Positions 1 to 10,715 of a stretch of 64,000 nt of DNA are shown one piece after another (position 1 is the stretch's first letter; each line of letters begins with the position of its first letter). The position numbers and the translations under genes are program-made. Source of the DNA: Paramecium octaurelia (lineage: Eukaryota; Ciliophora; Oligohymenophorea; Peniculida; Parameciidae); contig CAJJDP010000155.1 of assembly GCA_905182995.1 (NCBI GenBank), forward strand, positions 186,001-250,000, in the 5' to 3' direction. A model generated the notes under the pieces. The model was not told where the DNA came from, did no database searches, and worked only from the letters and a program-made list of their open reading frames with translations.

Positions 1-1928
1 TCATTATTTAATTCTTGGATTTTTTTTTCAAATTCCAATTGCAACTTCTGTATCTCTTAAGCTCTTCCATAATCTAAAGTGTGACACTTTTATTATAACT
101 ATTCATTTGTTGCCTTTGATGTGATCAATTCTTATCTGAGTTTCTTGTTCTCATTTTCTAACTAAGATGATTTATCATTCAATGTTGATATTTCCTTTTA
201 AAGATACACATTTTCTTAACTAATTAATGCCAATTATTTATCATGTTATTGTATTTGATGTTAACTCTATTATTAAACTTGTTATGTTTATTATTAGATT
301 TATTGAAACTATGTTTTGAGTTGTAATTCACTTTTCGATAATAATTCATTCTCTTTACATAATTGTTCTAATTTGCTACTAGATTGTAATTCTAACTAAT
401 GCTTTTCTTCTTGCAAGGTCTTCAATTCCTTTTCCAAATTCTAAACCTTGTATTCCAACTACTTATTCTCCTAATTAGTTTATTGAGAAGCCTTTCTGGT
501 CAGTTTTTCTGCTGCCTATTAATAAATTTGCAAGCTCATTTCATCAAACAACTAAGAAACCTATTGATTTCTACCAACTTCCTTTTGAAATTGATCTCTA
601 ATCTTAAACATTTCAGATTGTAATTCATAATAGTTAGAAAACTCGTCATTTTTTAATTTATCAAGGATGTTTTCAATATGAGGTTATAAGACTTTGGATT
701 GATGATTCTAAGATAAGGTTTCAATGATACCTTGAGATTTCTTTTATTACTTTATTTGAGTTCTTTGAATTTCTCATCAAATTGTTCTGACAACTTTTCT
801 GTGAATTATTTGAGATCATCCTCAGATCCTATGGCTTTCAATTTGAATTATTTCCTAACCTAATCCAGCAATTGCTATTTTACGGCAGGTAAATCCTAAA
901 TCACCTAAGTCTTCAGCTTCTCAATTTGTTGTTCAGCCATGTTAATGCATTCTCTAAGCGCCCTCTCTCCTTCTGCCTTGCACACATAACCCCATGCAGA
1001 TTCAACATTTGGCACCTTACCTCCATTTATTAAATCCACATAAGCCTTAGCCAATTGCAGTAATTATATGCCATTCACCATGCTTCCTTAAACAGACTTA
1101 GGTCTAACTCTTTTGAAAATCTTAGATCTCGCCTCTTTCAATTGCTAAACGAATTCCTCTCTGAAATTACTGTCATGTAGAGAATCCAAATGCTAGAGAT
1201 CTAGTTCCTTCTCAACTGGCCTCACCATTGTCATGCAATCTCTTTCTCTAAAGAAGTGTTTGATCATTCTTCTGATACGGTTCTTCTATTCCACAGAATC
1301 AGACAATCCCTTCTGCAATTCTAAGGCATTTTCGAGGTATTGCTTTGGATTGATGGAGTTTCCCTATGGATCCACCATTTAAAGAGAAAAATCCCTGACA
1401 ATCCATAAGAATTACGGAAACGTATTCTCAGTGTTTTATTAAATGTCCTAATTGTTACTGATTTCATATTACCTTAGCAAGATTGACAATCAAATTCAAA
1501 GTGTTTAAGGCATTCTCATCGATGTTGCCAACTGAATTGTATATAAAGTAACTACTAAGTAGAAGACTGAAGAGAAAGATCCTTGTATCATGATTAACAT
1601 TCTCGTCCATGCCTCCGAAACCTTCAGTGTCAATGATAATAGCCTTCATATCAGGGAATTCAGCATTCTAAGCTGTGATTGTTTGACTCCAAATCCACAA
1701 TCCCTTGGTGCAAGGATTTATCGTGGGACCTACTGAAAAACCTCCTGCTTGTTGATTCAGGAGAACTCTATTGACAAAGAAACTTTTGCCGGTTCTATAT
1801 TTGCCTACAATAGAGACAACTCCCAGTTTTTCTGAACCCAGGGAAGCCAGAAACTATTCAGCTTGAGGATCCACCTGAAATTGATTGTTGATGTATTTTA
1901 TGAAAGGAATGGCTTTGGGTGCATTCAT
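1..1928 (-). CDS. Guanylate-binding protein (GBP/atlastin-type large GTPase), 3' end outside window
   Basis: The start is the ATG at 1928 on the minus strand. The N-terminal GTPase domain is clear: a P-loop GKYRTGKS near residue 45, then GFSVGPTINPCTKGLWIW, then DTEG followed by GFGG. Later WIVRDFSLQ and a FFRERDC-type segment match the GBP G-domain and its helical start. A 25-nt intron (about 1449-1473) splits the domain. The C-terminal part is rich in Gln, Glu, Lys and Leu and reads as coiled coil to the window edge, where the frame is still open (the TGA at bases 1-3 is out of frame). GBPs hydrolyse GTP and act on membranes. The ciliate role is not known to me. Further short introns toward the 3' end are possible. 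The family call is secure; the exact subgroup is not. Confidence 0.9.
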
Positions 1929-2129
1929 TTTTTGAATTTTTAATTTAACGATTTATTTAAGAAAAAACCAAAAGGATGTAACAATCTCAAAAAATGTGTT
2001 TATTAGTGTTTTAGAATGTATGCTCAACACCAAAAAGTAGGATCATCAGAAATTAATCATTAATATATTGGAGTAAATTGATATTTTGCAAATCTTTTGT
2101 GTTATTTCTAAGGAAAAATCGATTAATCA

Positions 2130-3050
2130 TCATTCAATTATCATCCCCACCATTGGACCTTCAAATTGTGTTCTCAAATTCAAATTCAGTAGTTCACAAT
2201 ACATAGGCAATTTCAACTTGAAGATTTATTAGTTTCTATTTGTATCCTACTCAATTATCAGAGATTGCTCTATTGAGAATTACGACTTCAATGCAAAATC
2301 GATATTTAAGAAATTCGAGCCTTTCTAGAAAGGAGTGAATTTCTGAAATTATTCAATTCACACAACTTATACTTAAATATTTTATAAGGAATCCCTTGAA
2401 ATATTATATGTACTTTAGATACTATGCTAAGTTGATTCTATTTGATTATTTCAATCAAACCTGGCTTATTTAATTTTATGAAATACAGGAGATAGAGCGG
2501 ATCCTAAGTGCTTATATAGAAGATATTTATTCATTTGGTAGTTTTCAGAATGAAATATCTATTGTAATCCATCAGAATTTGGTATTTCCAGATACATTTT
2601 ATCTTCCTAAATCACTTACCGTTGCTCTTTAATCTTCAATTAAGTAATCATCTAGAGTAAGTCAAACTGATTGTTAAATACATAAATTACCTAATCAAAT
2701 TCAAAAAAGGAGAAATTCATAATGAATTTAATATAAGCTTTAAGCTCTTATAATGTATGAATACTCAGGAATTCTGTATTTGGTAGAGCTTATGCGCAAT
2801 AGATTTTCATAATTGATATCAATAACACTTTACCCTTTTTACCCAACTATATTATTCTAAAAATCCAACATCATTAAATTGATTATATTTTTGTTCTTAG
2901 AGAATGTGAATTTCAAATCAATCAATAATCTTTTGATAGATTAATCATTAACTACATCAAATTGCCAAAGATGTGAAGGTGTCTCCTTATTTTATAAACA
3001 TTTTGATAAAATGCTGGATGAAAAACAACAATTTCAGTTGCCATGTCCAT
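2130..3050 (-). CDS. Unrecognised protein, several short introns
   Basis: A chain of coding segments runs on the minus strand from an ATG near 3050 to a TGA at 2130-2132. Readable segments include ETPSHLWQFDVVNDQSIKRL, then YLEIPNSDGLQQIFHSENYQ, and a C-terminus ending FEGPMVGMIIE. Joining them needs about five introns, some of 40-44 nt and not all with canonical GTA starts, so the exon borders are provisional. The family is not recognised; it has no evident membrane segment or signal peptide. It lies 201 bp from the GBP start, same strand. A plus-strand reading of the same stretch also gives long open segments but no good start, and is probably a shadow. Confidence 0.5.
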
Positions 3051-3440
3051 ATTTATTAATTTTATTCCCAATTCAAATATCCTAACCACCTTAATTACTC
3101 TACATAAACAATTTGTTTTATTTATATATATTTTAATTTACTAACATTATTTATTTAATTTAGTAGTAATTAGTATTGATGATAATTTATACTTAATCAA
3201 CACTTTTTTTTGATCCAACCTTTAAAATTAATTGAATATGTGATACTAGAAGTTAGTATTGAAATAAGGTAGATATCATGATAACTAATTAATTGAAGAT
3301 GATATTAATATTAAGATACCTAATTTCTCTGTAGTGGATTCAGAGTCTAATTCCTCTCATCTGAAAAATCATGGCATTTTACAAGATAATCATGATTATT
3401 TCAATAATATTTTGATAAGCAATTATATATATTAATATAA
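3051..3440. other. Spacer before the MORN gene
   Basis: AT-rich, between divergent genes, so it probably holds both promoters. The first long duplication of the window starts inside it at 3334. A Ser/Asn/Asp-rich plus-strand frame runs through 3270-3440 but has no start codon, and I do not call it. Confidence 0.5.
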
Positions 3441-4648
3441 ATGGGAACTTGTTGTGGTACCTAAGGACCACATACTGGGAGTCTTTTTGAATTCTCTGCT
3501 CTCACGTATTACTCTCGTAATGCAATTATTATTTAGAGAGCCTATCGAAGTATTCGTTTAATTAATCTCTTAGAGTGGAAACACAAAAAAGAGGAATAGG
3601 AGAATCGTCTAATCATCACAATTGATAGTTAGCATAGCAATGAACCTCCTGCTCAAGAAACTGTTGCAATTGATAAACCTGTTGAAGTTGTTGAATAGAT
3701 TGTATTTTCAATAATCATCCTAGATCGATCATTCCCCTCAAAATGCTATTAAGGTAGATCGCAAATGTAGTGAATATTCAACAATCGTAAGCAATCTCAT
3801 CTTTAGAATTGGTAATTTTAATTACAAGGAATTTGCAAAATAACTGAGTTACACAGAGGAAGAACTAGCATTGCCTCATCTGGATCCCTTTCAACTATAA
3901 GACGGCACTGTTTATGTGGGTTAATGGAAAATGGGATTGCGTCATTGTAAAGGTAGAGCAATCTTCCAGGATAAGAGCATCTACGAGGGCTTCTGGAAGG
4001 ATGATTAGATGTGGGGATATGGCAGACTTATTTTAGGAACAGGAGACTATTATGAAGGTGAATTTTAACGGAATATGGCCAATGGGAAAGGCAAGCAAGT
4101 TACTACCTTAGGCTATGTTTATGAGGGCAATTGGGTCAATGACAAACAGTAGGGTGAAGGAATTGAACAATATCCAGATGGCACGAATTTTAAAGGAAAG
4201 TTCGTTGATGGTATGAAGACGGGTTTTGGAGAATTTCACTTTTAGGATGGGTCAAGGTTATTAATTAGATCTATTTGTTTAGTTATGTTGGACAAATCAT
4301 AGAAAACAAATTTAATGGGAAAGGCGTCTTTAAATTTGCTGATGGTAGAAAATATGAAGGGCAATGGAAGAATAATCAGATGGATGGGTATGGTACATTC
4401 ACATGGCCTGATGGGAGATAGTATGATGGATATGTAATGATTTCTGATATCCCTCTTAGTATGTGAAGGATAAGAAACAAGGGTTTGGAGACTTTACTTA
4501 TCAGGACGGGTCTATGTATAAGGGGAATTGGTTTGAGGGGAGGGAACATGGAAATGGCACATTTTATTCAAAAAGTGGACTGTGTAGAGAGGGGGAATGG
4601 CTGAATGGCAAACGAGTGAAATGGCTGGGCCAGTATTAGACAGCTTGA
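3441..4648 (+). CDS. MORN-repeat protein with IQ motif and lipid-anchor N-terminus (left copy)
   Basis: This copy is identical in sequence to the gene at 4866-6073 and probably represents the same gene; see that entry for the full description. Start ATG 3441, stop TGA 4646-4648, introns of 22, 26 and 26 nt, 377 residues. The copy is complete but is followed after 49 bp by only the first 60 bases of the kinase gene before the N at 4758. Confidence 0.85.
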
Positions 4649-4697
4649 AGATTTTGATACTTAATTAATATATATTTATAATTTTGCTGTTAAATTT

Positions 4698-4757
4698 ATG
4701 TGGCAAAATGCTAATTCTGTGCTGTCAAATATTACAAATAGTTACGAAAACACTAGA
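4698..4757 (+). CDS. Truncated 5' end of the Aurora-type kinase (left copy)
   Basis: The first 20 codons of the kinase gene at 6123, cut by the N at 4758. This is the expected product of an unmerged contig overlap rather than a real gene fragment. Confidence 0.85.
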
Positions 4758-4758
4758 N

Positions 4759-6182
4759 GTGGATTCAGAGTCTAATTCCTCTCATCTGAAAAATCATGGC
4801 ATTTTACAAGATAATCATGATTATTTCAATAATATTTTGATAAGCAATTATATATATTAATATAAATGGGAACTTGTTGTGGTACCTAAGGACCACATAC
4901 TGGGAGTCTTTTTGAATTCTCTGCTCTCACGTATTACTCTCGTAATGCAATTATTATTTAGAGAGCCTATCGAAGTATTCGTTTAATTAATCTCTTAGAG
5001 TGGAAACACAAAAAAGAGGAATAGGAGAATCGTCTAATCATCACAATTGATAGTTAGCATAGCAATGAACCTCCTGCTCAAGAAACTGTTGCAATTGATA
5101 AACCTGTTGAAGTTGTTGAATAGATTGTATTTTCAATAATCATCCTAGATCGATCATTCCCCTCAAAATGCTATTAAGGTAGATCGCAAATGTAGTGAAT
5201 ATTCAACAATCGTAAGCAATCTCATCTTTAGAATTGGTAATTTTAATTACAAGGAATTTGCAAAATAACTGAGTTACACAGAGGAAGAACTAGCATTGCC
5301 TCATCTGGATCCCTTTCAACTATAAGACGGCACTGTTTATGTGGGTTAATGGAAAATGGGATTGCGTCATTGTAAAGGTAGAGCAATCTTCCAGGATAAG
5401 AGCATCTACGAGGGCTTCTGGAAGGATGATTAGATGTGGGGATATGGCAGACTTATTTTAGGAACAGGAGACTATTATGAAGGTGAATTTTAACGGAATA
5501 TGGCCAATGGGAAAGGCAAGCAAGTTACTACCTTAGGCTATGTTTATGAGGGCAATTGGGTCAATGACAAACAGTAGGGTGAAGGAATTGAACAATATCC
5601 AGATGGCACGAATTTTAAAGGAAAGTTCGTTGATGGTATGAAGACGGGTTTTGGAGAATTTCACTTTTAGGATGGGTCAAGGTTATTAATTAGATCTATT
5701 TGTTTAGTTATGTTGGACAAATCATAGAAAACAAATTTAATGGGAAAGGCGTCTTTAAATTTGCTGATGGTAGAAAATATGAAGGGCAATGGAAGAATAA
5801 TCAGATGGATGGGTATGGTACATTCACATGGCCTGATGGGAGATAGTATGATGGATATGTAATGATTTCTGATATCCCTCTTAGTATGTGAAGGATAAGA
5901 AACAAGGGTTTGGAGACTTTACTTATCAGGACGGGTCTATGTATAAGGGGAATTGGTTTGAGGGGAGGGAACATGGAAATGGCACATTTTATTCAAAAAG
6001 TGGACTGTGTAGAGAGGGGGAATGGCTGAATGGCAAACGAGTGAAATGGCTGGGCCAGTATTAGACAGCTTGAAGATTTTGATACTTAATTAATATATAT
6101 TTATAATTTTGCTGTTAAATTTATGTGGCAAAATGCTAATTCTGTGCTGTCAAATATTACAAATAGTTACGAAAACACTAGA
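4759..6182. repeat. Right copy of 1,424-bp exact duplication (partner 3334-4757)
   Basis: Begins directly after the N at 4758 and runs into the first 60 bases of the kinase gene. The sequence continues normally after 6182, so this copy carries the correct downstream context. Confidence 0.9.
4866..6073 (+). CDS. MORN-repeat protein with IQ motif and N-terminal lipid-anchor signal
   Basis: A 377-residue protein after removal of introns of 22, 26 and 26 nt. The N-terminus MGTCCG has Gly2 for N-myristoylation and Cys4/Cys5 for palmitoylation. Residues about 29-50 hold an IQ-like motif ([12 protein letters not shown]), a possible calmodulin site. After an acidic linker come about ten MORN repeats of 20-24 residues, for example [38 protein letters not shown] and [23 protein letters not shown] arrays bind lipids or serve as scaffolds at membranes and cytoskeleton, so a cortical or ciliary-membrane location is a fair inference. 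The TGA lies 49 bp before the ATG of the kinase gene on the same strand. Confidence 0.92.
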
Positions 6183-7141
6183 GGTTTTGATTGTTTAGAG
6201 AAGAGGAAGCCAATGGAGGAGTGTATTGAAGAAGAGACAAGAAATAATTACAGTGAGGAGGAGGATATGAACAAGGACCAGACCAAAGAATTCGATCCTA
6301 CTTAATGGAGTTTGGGTAGGTTTGAGATGGGTAGATACTTGGGTAATGGTAAATTTGGACATGTGTATTTGGCGAGGTAAACACTTTTGTTTATATCCAA
6401 TTAGAGAGCGTGAGAGCAAATTCATCTTAGCTTTGAAGGTAATCAGTAAGAGACAATTGAACCTATGCCAATTAACAGGTTCCTTGACCAGAGAAGTGGA
6501 AATTCTAAGTCATTTGAAACATCCAAATATTATTGGGTTTTATGGTTTTTTTTAGACTGAAAAAAGAGTGTATTTGATGCTGGAGTGGGCTCCCTTGGGA
6601 GATCTCTACGGATTGATGAAGAAGTAGACAAATAGAAGATTCACTGAAGAGATGGCATCAAAAATTATTAGGTAAATCACTGAGGCTATTGGATATATGC
6701 ATTCAATGAATGTGATCCATCGAGATTTGAAACCAGAAAATATCCTATGCTTCAATAATGAAATCTTCAAGATATCTGATTTCGGATGGAGCGTGCACAC
6801 CCCATCAAATAGAAGGAAGACGTTATGTGGAACTCTAGATTATTTGTGTCCAGAGATGATCAATTACTAATCCCATGACAATAGGGTGGATGTGTGGACT
6901 ATTGGCGTGTTGGCTTATGAGTTGGTAGTAGGTATTGACTCTATCTGATTATTCAGGCAGACCTCCCTTCGAGTCTCACAATGAACAAGATACAAAAAAG
7001 AAGATCATGAATCTGATGTTCTAGTTTCCCAATTGGAGCAGCAAAGACTTCCAAAATTTCGTGAAGGGGATTCTCTAGCATGATTGCAATAAGAGACCTT
7101 CAATCACTCAAATATTGAATCATCCTTGGATCACCAAATGA
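6123..7141 (+). CDS. Aurora-type Ser/Thr protein kinase
   Basis: A 321-residue protein after removing introns of 28 and 25 nt. A short acidic N-terminal extension of about 65 residues precedes the kinase domain: Gly loop [14 protein letters not shown]-type lysine in [10 protein letters not shown], catalytic loop HRDLKPEN, and [11 protein letters not shown] followed by [11 protein letters not shown]. The DFGW and the T-loop [15 protein letters not shown] are Aurora hallmarks, with the activating Thr kept. All catalytic residues are present, so it should be active. Aurora kinases act in mitosis and, in ciliates and algae, also at basal bodies and cilia. PLK and AGC kinases are less likely because of the DFGW. 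The second intron ends CAG rather than the usual TAG. Confidence 0.93.
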
Positions 7142-7189
7142 CTTTTATAAATAATTAATATATAAATTTAATTATTATATATAAATCTA

Positions 7190-7692
7190 ATGGTACTATT
7201 GTGCAATATTATTTGTAGATCAGATTTATTTTACTTTAGAATAGACAGGGCAAAACTAGATTATCCAAGTGGTATGTCTACTATGACGATGCTGAAAAAG
7301 TTAAATTACAAAACGAAGTCCATCGATTGATTGTTTGCAGAGACACCAAGCACACTAATTTCCTTGAAGTATGCATCCCTATTCATTACCTTAGTTCAGG
7401 AATTACAAGATCATATATAAGAGATATGCCGGCTTGTTTTTTGCTTTGTGTGTCGATGTTTCAGACAATGAACTCACCATGCTTGAATTAATTCACCTTT
7501 ACGTTGAAGTCCTCGACAAATACTTTGGAAACGTATGCGAATTGGACATTGTCTTCAACTTTAACAAAGTAACAAACATCATAATCTAAGGCATACTCAA
7601 TTATTGATGAGATGATTGTTGGTGGGGAAATTATCGAAACCTCTAAGTAAGTCATAATTAATGCTGTCAAGAATATTGAATTATTAGATTGA
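7190..7692 (+). CDS. AP2S1: AP-2 complex subunit sigma (clathrin adaptor small chain)
   Basis: The start codon ATG (7190-7192) is directly followed by a 26-nt intron (7193-7218). The spliced start reads [20 protein letters not shown], the conserved sigma N-terminus. Two more introns (26 and 22 nt) give 142 residues, the usual length of the family. Further hallmarks are [38 protein letters not shown] and [11 protein letters not shown]. Sigma-2 pairs with the alpha subunit and helps read the acidic di-leucine signal at the plasma membrane during clathrin endocytosis. The HTNFxEFRN segment favours AP-2 sigma over AP-1 or AP-3 sigma. Without the intron after ATG the N-terminus would make no sense, which supports the splice choice. 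Confidence 0.95.
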
Positions 7693-7884
7693 TACATTTT
7701 AAGTCATTTATTCTTTCTCCATCATCCCATCCATTCAAATTCTACCCCCGCATTATATGTTTCCCAATCAAATATACTTTGACTTTTTATAATATAATAA
7801 GTAATATCGACTCATACTTTTACTTCTATTGAAATAATTTAATTTCTCAAGAAATTCCGATTAGATTACATACTAAATTAATTA

Positions 7885-9859
7885 ATGAAAATCATCCTAT
7901 TGATTGTTTAATTAATTATACTGTCGAAATAGGCTACAAATGATGATTCTGTATGATTTCATAAATAATAATTAGGATTGTGGAATTTATTTAGAAAATG
8001 AAAATGTATTCTAATATGATAAATTATATGCAATGAATGTAGATGATAAAGATTTTAATGATATGAAGAATTATAGTGTTGATATATTAGAGGAGATTAG
8101 TATAGATGATAGGTAATTGAATAATTTAAATGGGAATGAAAGGATATTTAGTTTTAATAAGAATAATGATGATGATATTGATATAATGTTATTAAAGAAT
8201 GGTAGTATAGAATGTTTATATTAAATTAAGAATTACATTTAGAATGATCAAATTATAATGAAACCATAAGATTGCTAAATAATGTTAAATCAATAAGATT
8301 GCAATCAATTATATAAAGTAGATTAATTCATTTATATAATTTAATGTAAATACAATTCAACTAATACTCTTATTTAAATTATCAATTCAACATCAATATT
8401 AGATTAAATCATACTTCCAATCCAATCTAATTGTTAATCCGATTCCATATTTAATAATAATCAAACATTAATCATATTTAATAAATTATGTGAATCCACC
8501 TTATTCTATTCCCTCTCCATTTCAAATCTATTAACCTTTTATAACCTTACTCAATATGATTTAAAAGATGACATTTCCATTTAAGATTATACTCCAAATG
8601 GTTTGTTTAGTATGTAATTTTGTTCAAATGACAAAATCGAAATCAACTATGAAAATCTTTTTATCACTTATGAATTACTTTAGAAAAAAATTTCAGCACA
8701 AAATCGTTTCAAACGTGACGAGAAAATTATTTAAAGGTTCTTGGTTTGTGAAAGTTATTTCAATTATGTCCAACTAAACAAAGACAGCAATTAATTTTTG
8801 TTAAAGCAAAGGGAGCTAAATATTAGTACCTCATTTTATATCTAATCATACTAGATTAATTAATTAATGATTTTTCACAAAAAAGATGAATTAGTGGTAC
8901 TTGTCAATAATAATATAAAATAACACCTAACCAAATCTTTTTAAAGTATATTAGTTTTGACAGAATTGCCCTTAATTTTTGCAATAAATGAAAATTAATT
9001 AATCATATATCACGTGAAATATCCTTAAAAATTTTTTACAGTTTATAAAGATTAGCATCTTCTAAAGAAAATGCGAGTCAATACAGGTTTCTTTTTTCAC
9101 TCACCAATTTTATTTTATAGCAAAATTGAAGTTTTCTCTTAATAAAATCTAAAATTTTTACTACTAACTTAAAATGTTAAGCATTTGAATACACAAATAA
9201 ACAGTAAAATTTGCATTCATCACTCCACATTATAAAAAACAAATGCTTTTGAAATACTCATGAGTTAATAACAATCAAATGTTAATTTAATTGAATAAAA
9301 TAATAACATAGATTTCTGCATTGTGCAAGTGGTCTCTAAAGGGAAATTCTTTGTTTTTGAATAAAAATATCTGAATACTTATATTATAATAACGATACGA
9401 GATCATATTTTATAAACATATACTTGTGATAAGAATACACTTAAACATTCTTATAAAATAACGATTTAAAAGGATTATAGAGATATTTTATCTTTTCCAC
9501 ATTTATTTAAACTGGTTATCATTTACGATTATAAAATAGTATTTATAGAATTTACAAACTTATAAGTTATTTAATTTACAAAAAACTATGATAAATAGAT
9601 TTTAAAATACAATTAAAATTATGCAGAAATAAATATCTTATTCGAAGATTGTACAAAGGCAGATGTAAATATCGCAATTAACGAAATGTAACCTATTTTT
9701 TTAGATAAGTATCCATTTGATTGTAATCACAGTCTTTAGTTTACATTTAATGAAGTATTTATCACTTAAGATTAAATACATATTTTCCCAACTAATGGCT
9801 TTAAAAGAAAACTGCTTAATTTGGAGGGTGAAAAAAATATCAAGACGATTGTACTAGGA
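7885..9859 (+). CDS. Large type I membrane protein, gene A, 5' part up to assembly junction
   Basis: The ATG at 7885 starts a signal peptide (MKIILLIVQLIILSKQ). A 25-nt intron follows at 7951-7975. The frame then stays open in the ciliate code to the N at 9860. From 8059 on it is identical to 10206-12006. If the two copies are one locus, joining 7885-9859 to 12007-13876 gives 1,265 residues, close to the 1,262 of neighbour gene B. The ectodomain is rich in Asn, Ile, Gln and Lys with scattered Cys. The family is not recognised. See 10048-13876 for the C-terminus. Confidence 0.75.
8059..9859. repeat. Left copy of 1,801-bp exact duplication (partner 10206-12006)
   Basis: The offset is 2,147 throughout. 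The left copy ends at the N at 9860. Unlike the other three junctions, the right copy does not begin at the N: 345 bp of different sequence (9861-10205) lie between. The junction is therefore not a simple dovetail overlap. Confidence 0.9.
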
Positions 9860-9860
9860 N

Positions 9861-10715
9861 TCTTAAAAGTTTATTTTTGTTAGATCAAATAGATTTAAAA
9901 CAGTAATCTGAGTGCTTTAACAACGTTTTGAATGAAATAACTGTCATATAAAATTAAGTTGCAACCTAAAGAAAGAAATCTCAAAATAGCAAAAATTACA
10001 CCAACTGCTTATGTTAATTTTTATTCAGTGTTTAATAAAAAATTTATATGTTCTTAAATACATTTTTGCTTATAAAGATAACTTTCTGTTAGAGTGTAAC
10101 CACCTTATTAGAGGAGATGAACTACAATATTTATCCGGACGAGAAGATCTTTGTAAAAAATGAATAATATGCAATAAATATTAATGATGATAATTTAGAT
10201 AAAATTGATATGAAGAATTATAGTGTTGATATATTAGAGGAGATTAGTATAGATGATAGGTAATTGAATAATTTAAATGGGAATGAAAGGATATTTAGTT
10301 TTAATAAGAATAATGATGATGATATTGATATAATGTTATTAAAGAATGGTAGTATAGAATGTTTATATTAAATTAAGAATTACATTTAGAATGATCAAAT
10401 TATAATGAAACCATAAGATTGCTAAATAATGTTAAATCAATAAGATTGCAATCAATTATATAAAGTAGATTAATTCATTTATATAATTTAATGTAAATAC
10501 AATTCAACTAATACTCTTATTTAAATTATCAATTCAACATCAATATTAGATTAAATCATACTTCCAATCCAATCTAATTGTTAATCCGATTCCATATTTA
10601 ATAATAATCAAACATTAATCATATTTAATAAATTATGTGAATCCACCTTATTCTATTCCCTCTCCATTTCAAATCTATTAACCTTTTATAACCTTACTCA
10701 ATATGATTTAAAAGA
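9861..10715. repeat. 855-bp exact copy of the gene B 5' region (partner 13925-14779)
   Basis: Bases 9861-10715 recur at 13925-14779 with offset 4,064. They contain the upstream region, signal peptide and first ~200 codons of gene B. The last 510 bp (10206-10715) are also identical to gene A at 8059-8568, so all three loci share this block. Confidence 0.88.

Larger units (their letters stand above)
3334..4757. repeat. Left copy of 1,424-bp exact duplication (partner 4759-6182)
   Basis: Bases 3334-4757 recur at 4759-6182 with a constant offset of 1,425. The left copy ends at the single N at 4758 and the right copy begins just after it. Every block I compared is identical. This dovetail geometry is that of two contig ends joined without merging, so the duplication is probably not biological. 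Confidence 0.9.

Noticed and set aside
2029..2724. Plus-strand reading with RPA-like look
   Set aside because: It needs an unsupported splice and contains TGAs; the minus-strand reading gives better protein-like text and a proper end.
7488..7697. 69-residue minus-strand frame
   Set aside because: Antisense shadow of the AP-2 sigma 3' exons.
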